Assembly (NCBI GenBank): GCA_963796155.1
Contig: CAWCKT010000005.1
Span: 35,555-99,554, forward strand
DNA length: 64,000 nt
Source: AP-15 sp963796155
Lineage (GTDB): Bacteria > Pseudomonadota > Alphaproteobacteria > ATCC43930 > CGMCC-115725
Reading direction: 5' to 3'
Shown: positions 27,558 through 36,028 of the stretch, one piece after another
Layout of the letters: each line of letters begins with the position of its first letter
Numbering within the stretch: the first letter of the stretch is position 1
The notes under the pieces: model-generated
What the model was told of the DNA's origin: nothing
The model's database searches: none
What the model saw: only the letters and a program-made list of their open reading frames with translations
Program-made: the position numbers and the translations under genes

Positions 27558-29585
27558 ATGACCAATCGGGTGAAGCTGTCGATCGCCGAACGCCTCGTCT
27601 TTGCCGAAGGTCATGCATTCGGCGCGGTCGGGCCTTATGAATGCTTGATCGGTCGCGCGCACTTCGCGGTCGACCCGGGCGCTCCGGCGCAGCGCGGCAT
27701 CACCGATATCGACAAGGCGCCGACCGATCTCGAGGGCCTCGTCCATTTCACCGGCGATTTCTCGATCCTGAAGCCGGTCGATCCCGCACGCGGCAACCGC
27801 CGCATCTTTTTCGATTACGGCAATCGCGGCAACAAGCGGGTGCTGCAGTTCTTCAACGACGCCCCGGCTTCGAACGACCCGCGCACCTTAGCGCATGCGG
27901 GGAACGGCTTTCTGATGCGCCGCGGCTACACCATCGTGTGGCTCGCCTGGCAGGGCGATCTGTTGCCGGGAAACGGGCGAATGCTGCTCGACCTGCCGGT
28001 CGCACGCGAGCGCGACCGGCCGCTGACCGGTCTCGTCCGCGTCGAGTACATCGCCGACCGCGCCGGCGTCACGACCTTCCCGCTGAGCGGCCGGGTCTCG
28101 ACGCGCAGCCATCCGACGGTGTCGCTCGACCCGCGCGAGGCGCGCCTGACGCGGCGGCGCTATCCCTATGACGAGCGGATACCGGTGCCGCCCGACAGCT
28201 GGAGCTTTGCCCGAGTCGAAGGCGGCGCCGGCCTCGACAATCAGGGTGCGGTGCAAGCTCTAATCCCATCCGACAGCCATATCCACATCCCGCGCGGGTT
28301 CGAGCCGGGCTGGATTTACGAGCTGGTCTATACCGGGCGTGACCCGCTTGTGCTCGGTTTGGGCCACGTAGCCGTCCGGGATTTCGTCAGTTTCTTGCGG
28401 TACGGCGAGGAAGACGCGGCGGCTCGCGTCAACCCGCTGCGCGAACCGGGCGCAACGATCGAAAGGGCCTATGCCTGGGGCCGTTCACAGACCGGTCGGT
28501 GCCTGCGCGATTTCGTCTATCGCGGGTTTAACGCCGACACTGCCGGACGCAGAGTGTTCGACGGTATCCTGCCGCATGTGGCAGGAGCCGGACGAATGTG
28601 GCTTAACCACCGCTTCGCCAATGCCGACGTTTCCGGCGGCCAGCAGTACGAAGACCACTTCAATCCGGCCGACAGCTTCCCGTTCTCCTATGCCGAAACG
28701 ACCGATCACCTGACCGGACGGCGCGACGCCATCCTGAAGCGCCCGGAGACCGACCCCTTGGTCATCCATACGCAGACCTCGACCGAGTATTGGCAGCGAC
28801 GCGGGTCGCTCGCCCACACCGACACGGTCGGCAACGATCTGCCGCAGCCCGCCGGCGTGCGGATCTACATGTGGGCAAGTTCGCAGCATTTCGCCGACCC
28901 CCAGCCGAAAAGGCCGGAGCGCGGAATCTGCCAAAATTATATCAACACCGTCGCCACCTCGATGCTGTTCCGCGCCATGATCGACGCGATGGATCGCTGG
29001 GCGACGACCGGCGTGGCACCGCCCGCCAGCCGGATCGCGCGCCGCACCGACGGCACGTTGGTCGCGGTGGAGGAGTGGCGGCGGCAGTTCCCGGCAATCC
29101 CGGGCGTGGCGGCGCCGCGCGCCCCCAATGCGCTGCCGTTATTGGATTTCGGGCCCGAGGCGGAGCGCGGGATCCTGAAGGAGCCGCCGCAGATCGCGCG
29201 GGGCGGCGATTACACGATCCTGGTGCCGGCGGTCGACGAGGACGGCAACGAGGTGGCCGGCGTCAGGGCGCCGATGGTGGCAGCACCTCTCGGCACCTAT
29301 TGCGGCTGGAACCTGCGGGCGCGCGGTTTTGGTCATGGCGCCATGCACGAATTCTCGGGCAGCTACATCCCGCTGCCCGAGACGCCCGAAGAGCGGCGCG
29401 CAACGGGCGATCCGAGGCGATCGATCCTCGAGCGCTACCCGGACGCCGAGGCCTATGTCAGGGCGGTCACCGCAGCGGCGCGGCAGCTCGTCGAAGAGGG
29501 GCTGATGCTCGAAGAGGATGTCGAGCGGGCGGCGGCGGCAGCCGCCGATTGGGGTCGCCCGCGCCACGACATACGCTTAGGATGA
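27558..29585 (+). CDS. Alpha/beta hydrolase domain-containing protein
   Basis: A 675-residue protein of the bacterial alpha/beta hydrolase-domain family; the reaction is not established. Typical segments are FAEGHAFGAVGPYE at the N-terminus, GNRGNKRVLQFFND, RRGYTIVWLAWQGDLLPG, the likely nucleophile elbow AYAWGRSQTGRCLRDFVY (G-x-S-x-x-G) and the late segment TYCGWNLRARGFGHG. The frame is open upstream to 27333, but the ATG at 27558 has GGAGG 9 bases before it and starts the conserved part, so it is preferred. The DUF29 gene begins a few bases after its stop, suggesting an operon with the DUF29, MFS and deacetylase genes. Confidence 0.75.
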   Translation: MTNRVKLSIAERLVFAEGHAFGAVGPYECLIGRAHFAVDPGAPAQRGITDIDKAPTDLEGLVHFTGDFSILKPVDPARGNRRIFFDYGNRGNKRVLQFFNDAPASNDPRTLAHAGNGFLMRRGYTIVWLAWQGDLLPGNGRMLLDLPVARERDRPLTGLVRVEYIADRAGVTTFPLSGRVSTRSHPTVSLDPREARLTRRRYPYDERIPVPPDSWSFARVEGGAGLDNQGAVQALIPSDSHIHIPRGFEPGWIYELVYTGRDPLVLGLGHVAVRDFVSFLRYGEEDAAARVNPLREPGATIERAYAWGRSQTGRCLRDFVYRGFNADTAGRRVFDGILPHVAGAGRMWLNHRFANADVSGGQQYEDHFNPADSFPFSYAETTDHLTGRRDAILKRPETDPLVIHTQTSTEYWQRRGSLAHTDTVGNDLPQPAGVRIYMWASSQHFADPQPKRPERGICQNYINTVATSMLFRAMIDAMDRWATTGVAPPASRIARRTDGTLVAVEEWRRQFPAIPGVAAPRAPNALPLLDFGPEAERGILKEPPQIARGGDYTILVPAVDEDGNEVAGVRAPMVAAPLGTYCGWNLRARGFGHGAMHEFSGSYIPLPETPEERRATGDPRRSILERYPDAEAYVRAVTAAARQLVEEGLMLEEDVERAAAAAADWGRPRHDIRLG

Positions 29586-29595
29586 GACAGTGACG

Positions 29596-30075
29596 ATGCC
29601 GGACGGACCGCGCTATGAGGACGATTTTTACGCCTGGACGCAGTACCAGGCCGAGGTGCTGCGATCCATGCCCGCGCCGGACAATCGCTTCGACCGCGAG
29701 CACATTGCCGAGGAGATCGAAGACTTGGGCAAGAGCGAGCGCGACGCGGTCCGCAGCCGGATCCGGCGGATCGTTGAACATTTGCTAAAGCTCGCTTACT
29801 CCCGCGCAGAGCCCCCGCGTTTGGACTGGATCGCGACGATCATCGAAGCGCGGCAAAGCCTGTCAGACAAGCTCACCCCGACCCTCCGGCACGACGCCGA
29901 GGCGGTTCTCGAGAAACTTTACGCGGACGGGCGGAAACGAGCTGCTGTCGGCCTGCGCCAGCATGGCGAACTGGACGCCGCCGATCAGCTTCCCCCGAGT
30001 TGCCCCTGGTCGCTCGACGAGATCTGCGAGGAAGACTGGTATCCAACCTCCACTGAACCCGATAGGACCAGCTGA
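29596..30075 (+). CDS. DUF29 family protein (copy 1)
   Basis: A protein of about 159 residues belonging to the DUF29 family, small helical proteins of unknown function common in Alphaproteobacteria and Cyanobacteria. Characteristic segments are YEDDFYAWTQYQAEVLR, FDREHIAEEIEDLGKSERD, RRIVEHLLKLAY and the C-terminal CPWSLDEICEEDWYP. A GTG six bases upstream (29590) is an alternative start. It lies 10 bases after the hydrolase gene and 14 before the MFS gene. A second, clearly homologous copy follows the MFS gene at 31397. Confidence 0.8.
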   Translation: MPDGPRYEDDFYAWTQYQAEVLRSMPAPDNRFDREHIAEEIEDLGKSERDAVRSRIRRIVEHLLKLAYSRAEPPRLDWIATIIEARQSLSDKLTPTLRHDAEAVLEKLYADGRKRAAVGLRQHGELDAADQLPPSCPWSLDEICEEDWYPTSTEPDRTS

Positions 30076-30089
30076 TCGATCCCGCCGAC

Positions 30090-31325
30090 ATGACGCTACG
30101 CCCATCCCGCCCGCCGGCCTCGATCTACGTCGCCGGCCTGTTCGCGATGGGCTACACTGAATTTTACACGTTCCTGATCCCGTTATACGGCCTCTCGCTG
30201 GGCATGAGCGCGGGTGAGATCGGCATGCTGGTCGGCGGGCGCTCGCTGGTTTCGGTCTTCCTGTCGATTCATGTTGGCGCGCTGATGGACCGCTTCGGCA
30301 CCCGACGGGTAACATTGTTCTTCGTCTGGACGGCGATGGCATTGGCGCCGGTCTTCCCGCTGGTGCCGTGGTTCTGGCCGTTGCTGCTGTTGCAAGTCGT
30401 CAATGGCGCCGCGCTGAACTTTGCCTGGTCGGGCTCGCAGACCTTGATCGCGCAGCTGGCCGAAGGAGAGGCCGAATATATCGGCCGGTTCAGCTTCTTT
30501 GCGCGCTTCGGCACAACGTTGACTCCGATGATCTCCGGCGTCGCCTGGGATTGGGGCGGGGCGTGGCCGGCCTACATGCTGGGCGCCGCCTGGGGTGCGG
30601 TGTTGACGATCGCGCTATTGCGCGCCCCCGAAGCGGAGATCGCAGGGGCTGACGGGAGGGCCCCGCGCCGGCCGGCAAACTTTCGCGCGCGCGACGTCTT
30701 GCCTCGGCTGCCCGACTATGTGCGCTGTTTCGCGCTGATGGCGATCCCGGCGGTGGCGACGACGATGGCCATCATCTTTTTGCGCACTGCGACCAATGGC
30801 GTGCAGAGCTCGCTTTATGTGGTTTATCTGAAGGGCGTCGGGCTCACCGGTACATCGATCGGCGTCTTGTTTGCCTCGATCGAGATCGCGAGTGGCTTCG
30901 GCTCGCTGTTCGCCGGGCGGGCGATGGCGCTCGGCGACCCGCAACGCACGATGCTGAGCGGGACCGTGCTGTCGATCGTGCTGATCTGTGTGACCCCGTT
31001 TCTTGGTGGGATTTTTCTGTTGCTGTTCCTGGCGCAGGCGGCGCGCGGCTGGCTGCAGGGCGTCGTACAGCCGGTGATGTTCTCGGTGCAGGCCAAAGCC
31101 GTCGGACGTAATCGACAGGGGTCGGTCGTGGGGTTGCGGCAGACGATGAACCGGTTGGCGGCGATCGTCATCCCGCCGGTGATGGGCGCGATTGCCGACC
31201 GCTGGGGGGCCGGCGAGAGCTTCGTCATTCTCGGCAGCCTGCTGCTCTTGCTGTCGGCACCCGTCGCGCTGATCACCCGCCGCGCCGCGCGCTTGCAAGC
31301 AGCCGAGCCGACGCTGGCTGATTGA
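30090..31325 (+). CDS. MFS family transporter
   Basis: A 411-residue integral membrane protein of the major facilitator superfamily with about twelve hydrophobic segments. The loop after the second helix carries the MFS-type motif DRFGTRRVTLFF, and a repeat of the fold begins after residue 210. WLQGVVQPVMFSVQAKAVGRNRQGSVVGLRQTMNR resembles drug/metabolite exporter groups. It sits between two DUF29 paralogues and is probably co-transcribed with them. The substrate cannot be read from the sequence. Confidence 0.85.
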   Translation: MTLRPSRPPASIYVAGLFAMGYTEFYTFLIPLYGLSLGMSAGEIGMLVGGRSLVSVFLSIHVGALMDRFGTRRVTLFFVWTAMALAPVFPLVPWFWPLLLLQVVNGAALNFAWSGSQTLIAQLAEGEAEYIGRFSFFARFGTTLTPMISGVAWDWGGAWPAYMLGAAWGAVLTIALLRAPEAEIAGADGRAPRRPANFRARDVLPRLPDYVRCFALMAIPAVATTMAIIFLRTATNGVQSSLYVVYLKGVGLTGTSIGVLFASIEIASGFGSLFAGRAMALGDPQRTMLSGTVLSIVLICVTPFLGGIFLLLFLAQAARGWLQGVVQPVMFSVQAKAVGRNRQGSVVGLRQTMNRLAAIVIPPVMGAIADRWGAGESFVILGSLLLLLSAPVALITRRAARLQAAEPTLAD

Positions 31326-31396
31326 GTTGCGCCGGCTACTCCCGCCCAGGCCGATTCCGGGTTATCTTGTGGACAGTCTCAGCTACGGTGACGACC

Positions 31397-31870
31397 ATGC
31401 CTGATGGACCGCGCTACGAGGACGACTTCTACGCCTGGACCCAGCATCAGGCGATAGTGCTGCGCACGATGGCGGTCGCCGACAACCGTTTCGACCGCGA
31501 GAACGTCGCCGAGGAGATCGAGGCATTGGGCAGAAGCGAGCGCGATGCGGTGCGGCGCCAAATCCGACGCATCATAGAGCACCTTTTGGAGCTTGCTTAC
31601 TCGCCGGCTCAGCAGCCGCGTTATGACTGGATGGCGTCAATCGCCGAGGCGCGCGACGCGCTGGACGACCAAATCTCGCCGACATTGCGTCGAGACGCCG
31701 AAGCCATACTTGCGAAACTATATGAAAGCGGCCGGAACCGCGCCGAGCTGGGGCTGCGCAGTCATGACGAGATGCAAGCGGCCGACAACCTGCCTGCCGA
31801 GTGCCCCTATACGATCGACGAAATCTTGCGCCGCGGCTGGTATCCCGGTTCGCTCCGAGGCAAGCTATGA
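31397..31870 (+). CDS. DUF29 family protein (copy 2)
   Basis: A 157-residue DUF29 protein, clearly paralogous to the gene at 29596 along its whole length (MPDGPRYEDDFYAWTQ, FDRENVAEEIEALGRSERDAV, RRIIEHLLELAY, CPYTIDEILRRGWYPG). Both copies have the same GTG-ACG-(ACC)-ATG arrangement at the start; the ATG at 31397 is taken here, with GTG at 31389 as an alternative. The stop overlaps the ATG of the deacetylase gene (ATGA), so translation is coupled. The two copies on either side of one transporter gene point to a local duplication. Confidence 0.8.
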   Translation: MPDGPRYEDDFYAWTQHQAIVLRTMAVADNRFDRENVAEEIEALGRSERDAVRRQIRRIIEHLLELAYSPAQQPRYDWMASIAEARDALDDQISPTLRRDAEAILAKLYESGRNRAELGLRSHDEMQAADNLPAECPYTIDEILRRGWYPGSLRGKL

Positions 31871-32766
31871 CGCGCGACTTCGTCGGGTACGGCGCTGAGC
31901 CGCCCCATGCCGAGTGGCCCGGAGACGCCCGCATCGCGGTCAACTTCGTGATCAATTTCGAGGAGGGTTCCGAGCTCTCCTATCCGGCCGGCGACGGCGT
32001 GTCGGAGGGCGGACTGACCGAGATGCTCGGGACGGATCTCGGGGTCCGAGGCCGCGACCTCGGTGCGGAGAGCATGTTCGAGTACGGCGCCCGGGTCGGC
32101 TTCTGGCGCCTTCATCGGATCTTCACCCGGTTCCGGCTGCCGGTGACGATCTTCGGCTGCGCCCGGGCGTTCGAAGCGAATCCGCCGGCGGCCGCGGCGA
32201 TCGCGACGAGCGACTGGGACATCTGCAGCCATGGCTATCGCTGGACCAATCATCCCGGGCTCAGCGAGGACGAGGAGCGCCGGCAGATCGCCGCGGCCGT
32301 CGAGCTGATCCGCCAGACCACCGGCAAGACCCCTATCGGCTGGTATTGCCGCTACGCGCCATCGGAAAATACCCGCCGACTGTTGGTCGAGCATGGCGGG
32401 TTTCTTTACGACAGCGACACCTACAATGACGAGCTGCCGTACTGGGTTCGGGTGGGCGAGCGGCCCCATCTCGTCGTGCCCTATTCGCTGACCACCAACA
32501 ATTCGAAGTTCGGCCGCGGCGTTTTCGGCTCGGGCGAGGATTTCTTCGCGTTCTTGCGCGACAGCTTCGACCTCCTCTACGAGGAAGGGGCCGAACGGCC
32601 GCGCATGATGTCGGTCGGCTTGCACATGCGCCTGACCGGCCATCCCGGCCGGGCCAAGGCGCTGATCCGGTTTATCGAGCACATCCTTGCCCACAGCCAC
32701 GTCTGGGTGTGCCGCCGCGAGGACATCGCCCGCCACTGGATCGCCCGGTTCCCGCCGCCCGGCTGA
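31867..32766 (+). CDS. Polysaccharide deacetylase family protein, PuuE allantoinase-like
   Basis: A 299-residue NodB-fold protein. The sequence follows the PuuE-type allantoinase pattern more than cell-wall deacetylases: FVGYGAEPPHAEWPGDARIAVN at the N-terminus, MFEYGARVGFWRLHRIF, VTIFGCARAFEANPPAAAAI, DICSHGYRWTNH, GWYCRYAPSENTRRL and GGFLYDSDTYNDELPYW. PuuE enzymes hydrolyse allantoin to allantoate in purine degradation, but related proteins are uncharacterised and no other purine genes are nearby. The ATG overlaps the stop of the preceding DUF29 gene. The longer frame starting at 31801 is not supported. Confidence 0.8.
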   Translation: MTRDFVGYGAEPPHAEWPGDARIAVNFVINFEEGSELSYPAGDGVSEGGLTEMLGTDLGVRGRDLGAESMFEYGARVGFWRLHRIFTRFRLPVTIFGCARAFEANPPAAAAIATSDWDICSHGYRWTNHPGLSEDEERRQIAAAVELIRQTTGKTPIGWYCRYAPSENTRRLLVEHGGFLYDSDTYNDELPYWVRVGERPHLVVPYSLTTNNSKFGRGVFGSGEDFFAFLRDSFDLLYEEGAERPRMMSVGLHMRLTGHPGRAKALIRFIEHILAHSHVWVCRREDIARHWIARFPPPG

Positions 32767-32770
32767 GCGG

Positions 32771-34030
32771 CTACGGCTCAGCCGAAAAACCGTCGGTCAG
32801 GGTCTGCAGGAAAGTGACGACGTCGTCGATCTCGTCGTCGGACAGCGCCGGCTTATCGCCCGGACGCCCGCCGAAGGGCGGCTCGGCATCGATATTGGCA
32901 TGGTATCCTGCGGGCAGATCTGCGGGCAGATCATCGAACTTGCGCACGCGCCCGTCGCCGTCGCGTGGATACCACTTTTCCGGGTTGGTGTCGCGCTGCG
33001 CATAGAACTCCAATACCTGGCGCAGCGAGTGAAAAACCCCGTTATGAAAAAACACGCGGCGCGTGGCCGTATTGCGCAGCGACGGGGTCTTGAACCGGCC
33101 GCAATATTCGGCTCTGCCGTGCAAGTCTGTGCGCAGCGGCCCGCACAGCCCGAGGTCGAATAAATCCGGATCGCCATTGGACGGGATCGCGGTGTTGCGC
33201 GGTACGCCGAGCGCCACGAGCCCGTAATCGGTGAATTGCGGCGGCGTCCCGTCTTTACCGCGCGCGCTCACATGGCACCTGGCGCAATTGCCCTTAGTGG
33301 GATCCTCGAACAGCGCCAACCCGCGCTGCTCCTCGTCGCTCAGCTCGGCTTTGCGGGCCAAATAGGCGTCGTACTTGCTGCTGTAGGGATAGAATTCGGC
33401 GGGGTCCTGCTGGAACACCTCGAACGCTTCGAGTGCCGCTGCGAATGCCTTGTCGGGTTTAGCGAGTACCTCGTCGCCGAAGATCGGGCGGAACTCGCCG
33501 GCGTAGGCGGAGCGGCGCAGCTTGGCGACGAAGTCCGCCGGGGTCTCGTTGGCCATCTCAAAGGGCGACAGCAGCGGAATGCGCGCCTGGTCGCGCCCCC
33601 TGTCGACCCGGCCGTCCCAGGTGAGCCCGCCGGTCGGCCCATTGTCGATGCTGTCGTCGGCCGCATCGTCGGAGTCGAAGAAATGCTCGGTGAATTGCGG
33701 CGTCGCCTGCAGGTATCTGAGCGACGGTACGGCCCGCATCCCGAGTTGTCGCAGATCCTTTCCGCCCGGTTGCACCGGCAGCGCATTCGGCGGACCGAAA
33801 GCCTCGGCGGGGCTGTGGCACGTGGCGCACGACACCTTGCCCGAGCCCGACAGCGCAGGATCGAAGAACATCTTGCGGCCGAGCGCGGTCAACGCCTCGA
33901 CCCGGCGATAAACCTGAGCGCGCGACATCCCAGCGGGCTCTTGCGCGCCGCTGGTACCAACCGCAAGGAGGCCGCAGACCAAAAGAACCGCCATCCACAG
34001 CAGACGCACAGGTTCACAAAACGGAAACAT
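32771..34030 (-). CDS. Di-haem cytochrome c peroxidase family protein
   Basis: A periplasmic protein of about 419 residues with an N-terminal signal peptide (MFPFCEPVRLLWMAVLLVCGLLAVGTSGA). It has two c-type haem sites, CATCH soon after the signal and CARCH near the middle, as in the CcpA/MauG family. Other family features are LGRKMFFDPALSGSGKVSC, LTWDGRVDRGRDQARIPL and FKTPSLRNTATRRVFFHNGVF. The family reduces hydrogen peroxide or carries out protein oxidation. The frame is open upstream to 34201, but that part crosses the divergent gene; the start at the signal peptide is preferred although no strong ribosome site is seen. It is divergent from the phosphatase gene at 34104. Confidence 0.88.
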   Translation of the reverse strand: MFPFCEPVRLLWMAVLLVCGLLAVGTSGAQEPAGMSRAQVYRRVEALTALGRKMFFDPALSGSGKVSCATCHSPAEAFGPPNALPVQPGGKDLRQLGMRAVPSLRYLQATPQFTEHFFDSDDAADDSIDNGPTGGLTWDGRVDRGRDQARIPLLSPFEMANETPADFVAKLRRSAYAGEFRPIFGDEVLAKPDKAFAAALEAFEVFQQDPAEFYPYSSKYDAYLARKAELSDEEQRGLALFEDPTKGNCARCHVSARGKDGTPPQFTDYGLVALGVPRNTAIPSNGDPDLFDLGLCGPLRTDLHGRAEYCGRFKTPSLRNTATRRVFFHNGVFHSLRQVLEFYAQRDTNPEKWYPRDGDGRVRKFDDLPADLPAGYHANIDAEPPFGGRPGDKPALSDDEIDDVVTFLQTLTDGFSAEP

Positions 34031-34103
34031 CGAGCGATTTGAATTGCGCTGCGTCTCGCGATGGACGCAGGTTGGTTGTGCTCGCCCAGGGGGAATTCGT
34101 GAT

Positions 34104-35636
34104 ATGAAAAAACGTGCTCGGCTGCTGGCCATGCTGGCGGCGGCCGCGATTGCCGGCTCGGCCGGCGAGGTCTTGGGCGCGGGTATCGAGGACATCGCCA
34201 CGGTTGTGGTGATCTATGCCGAGAACCGCAGCTTCGACAACCTTTACGGCTCGTTTCCTGGCGCCAACGGCCTCTCGCAGGTAACGCCCGCGGGCTATAC
34301 GCAGCGCGACCGCGACGGCACCCTGCTGAACGAACTGCCGCCGGTGTGGGACGGGTTGACCGCCAAGGGCGTCATCCCCGCCGTGACCCAGGCGCAGACC
34401 GAGCACCTGCCGAACGCCCCCTTCGCGATCGACGACCCGAAGGGCTTCAATACGCCGCTCAGCGTCACCACCCACGATCTGTGGCACCGCTTCTACCAGA
34501 ACCAGATGCAGATCGACGGCGGCAAGAACGACCTCTTCATTGCCTACGCCAATTCGGGCGCGCTCGTCATGGGGTACTACGACGGCAGCAAACTGCCGCT
34601 GTGGGATGTAGCGAAACAGTACACGCTGGCGGACAATTTCTTTATGGGGTCGTTTGGCGGGTCTTTCCTCAACCACTTTTGGCTGATCTGCTCTTGTACA
34701 CCTACTTATCCGAATGCCGACCGCAGCCCGGCCAAGGACTCGATCTCGGCCGTCGCGGCTGACGGCACTGCGCTGGCCATTGCGGCGAACTCGCCGAAAT
34801 CGGCGGTCGACGGCATCCCCAAATTTGTCAGGGACAGCAATCTGACCCCCGATTTCTATGCGGTCAACACGATGCAGCCGCCCTACCACCCGAGCGCCAA
34901 CAGGTCCGCACCGGAGGGCAATCCCGCTCTTGCGGACGCCGCGGCCCCGACCACCCTGCCGCCGCAGACCGAGCAGACGATCGGCGATCTCTTGTCAGCC
35001 AAAGGCGTCAGCTGGGCATGGTATGCCGGCGCCTGGCAGGCGGCGCTCGACGGCAAGAACGCGGTGCCGGTGCCCAACTTCCAGTACCACCATCAGCCGT
35101 TTAATTATTTCGCCGATATGGCTCCCGGTACCGCAGCCAGGGCCGAGCATCTGAAGGATGGCGGGCTTGGCGGCAGCGAGTTCATCAAGGCGATCGACGG
35201 CGGGGTGCTGCCGCAAGTCACCTTCTACAAGCCGCAGGGCAATCTGAACGAGCATCCCGGCTATACCGATGTGCTCGAAGGCGACCAGCATATCGCCGAT
35301 GTGATCGCGCATCTGCAAAGGGCGCCGCAATGGCCGCACATGCTGGTGGTCGTCACCTATGACGAGAACGGCGGGTTCTGGGACCATGTCGCGCCGCCGA
35401 AAGGCGATCGCTGGGGCCCCGGTTCGCGGATCCCGGCCCTGATCGTCTCGCCCTTGGCAAAGAAGGGGTTTGTCGATCACACCCTCTACGACACGACGTC
35501 GGTCCTGCGCTTTATCACCCGCCGCTTCGCCCTGCCGAAGCTGGCCGGTCTGCAGGCCCGCGACGCGGCGCTCGCCGCCCACAGCACCCCCCCTCTCGGC
35601 GACCTGACGGGCGCCCTCGACCTCGCGACGCGGTGA
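34104..35636 (+). CDS. Secreted phosphoesterase, phospholipase C/acid phosphatase family
   Basis: A 510-residue exported protein with a signal peptide (MKKRARLLAMLAAAAIAGSAGEVLG). It belongs to the alkaline-phosphatase-like phosphoesterase family that includes phospholipase C and AcpA acid phosphatase. The metal-site segments are VVVIYAENRSFDNLYGSF at the N-terminus, GSFLNHFWLICSCTP, and the C-terminal VVTYDENGGFWDHVAPPKGD with GSRIPALIVSPLAKKGFVDH. The ATG at 34104 is preceded by AGGGGGA; the frame upstream of it is not coding. It is divergent from the di-haem peroxidase with 73 bases between them. The substrate could be phosphomonoesters or phospholipids. Confidence 0.87.
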   Translation: MKKRARLLAMLAAAAIAGSAGEVLGAGIEDIATVVVIYAENRSFDNLYGSFPGANGLSQVTPAGYTQRDRDGTLLNELPPVWDGLTAKGVIPAVTQAQTEHLPNAPFAIDDPKGFNTPLSVTTHDLWHRFYQNQMQIDGGKNDLFIAYANSGALVMGYYDGSKLPLWDVAKQYTLADNFFMGSFGGSFLNHFWLICSCTPTYPNADRSPAKDSISAVAADGTALAIAANSPKSAVDGIPKFVRDSNLTPDFYAVNTMQPPYHPSANRSAPEGNPALADAAAPTTLPPQTEQTIGDLLSAKGVSWAWYAGAWQAALDGKNAVPVPNFQYHHQPFNYFADMAPGTAARAEHLKDGGLGGSEFIKAIDGGVLPQVTFYKPQGNLNEHPGYTDVLEGDQHIADVIAHLQRAPQWPHMLVVVTYDENGGFWDHVAPPKGDRWGPGSRIPALIVSPLAKKGFVDHTLYDTTSVLRFITRRFALPKLAGLQARDAALAAHSTPPLGDLTGALDLATR

Positions 35637-35652
35637 CGCCCTCGTCAGCTTT

Positions 35653-35973
35653 TTACAGCAGCGACTCGACCCATTCGTAGAGCTTGCTCTTGGGGAGAGC
35701 GCCGATCTTGGTCGCGGCGACCTGACCGCCTTTGAAGAGAATCATCGTCGGGATGCCGCGCACCCCGTATTTCATCGGGGTCTGCGGGTTCTCGTCGATG
35801 TTGACCTTGGCCACGGTTAGCTTGCCGGCCATGTCGGTCGCGAGATCTTCGAGAAACGGGCCGATCATGCGGCAGGGGCCGCACCATTCTGCCCAGAAAT
35901 CGACGAGCACGGGCTCGCTCGCGCGGAGGACCGCGGCGTCGAAAGTGCTGTCGGTGACGGCGTTCGGCTTCAT
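35653..35973 (-). CDS. trxA: Thioredoxin
   Basis: A 106-residue thioredoxin, the cytoplasmic disulfide reductant, with the active site FWAEWCGPCRM (Cys 31 and 34) and the cis-proline loop GIPTMILFKGG. The frame extends upstream to 36048, into addA, but AAGGA lies 8 bases before the ATG at 35973 and the resulting length is normal; the ATG at 35982 is too close to this site. It follows addA by 55 bases on the same strand; addB-addA-trxA is a familiar order in Alphaproteobacteria. Confidence 0.93.
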   Translation of the reverse strand: MKPNAVTDSTFDAAVLRASEPVLVDFWAEWCGPCRMIGPFLEDLATDMAGKLTVAKVNIDENPQTPMKYGVRGIPTMILFKGGQVAATKIGALPKSKLYEWVESLL

Positions 35974-36028
35974 CGGGGTCATCCTTGCGTTAATCGTCGC
36001 GAAGATTAGGGGAGCCGAAAAAGCCGCG

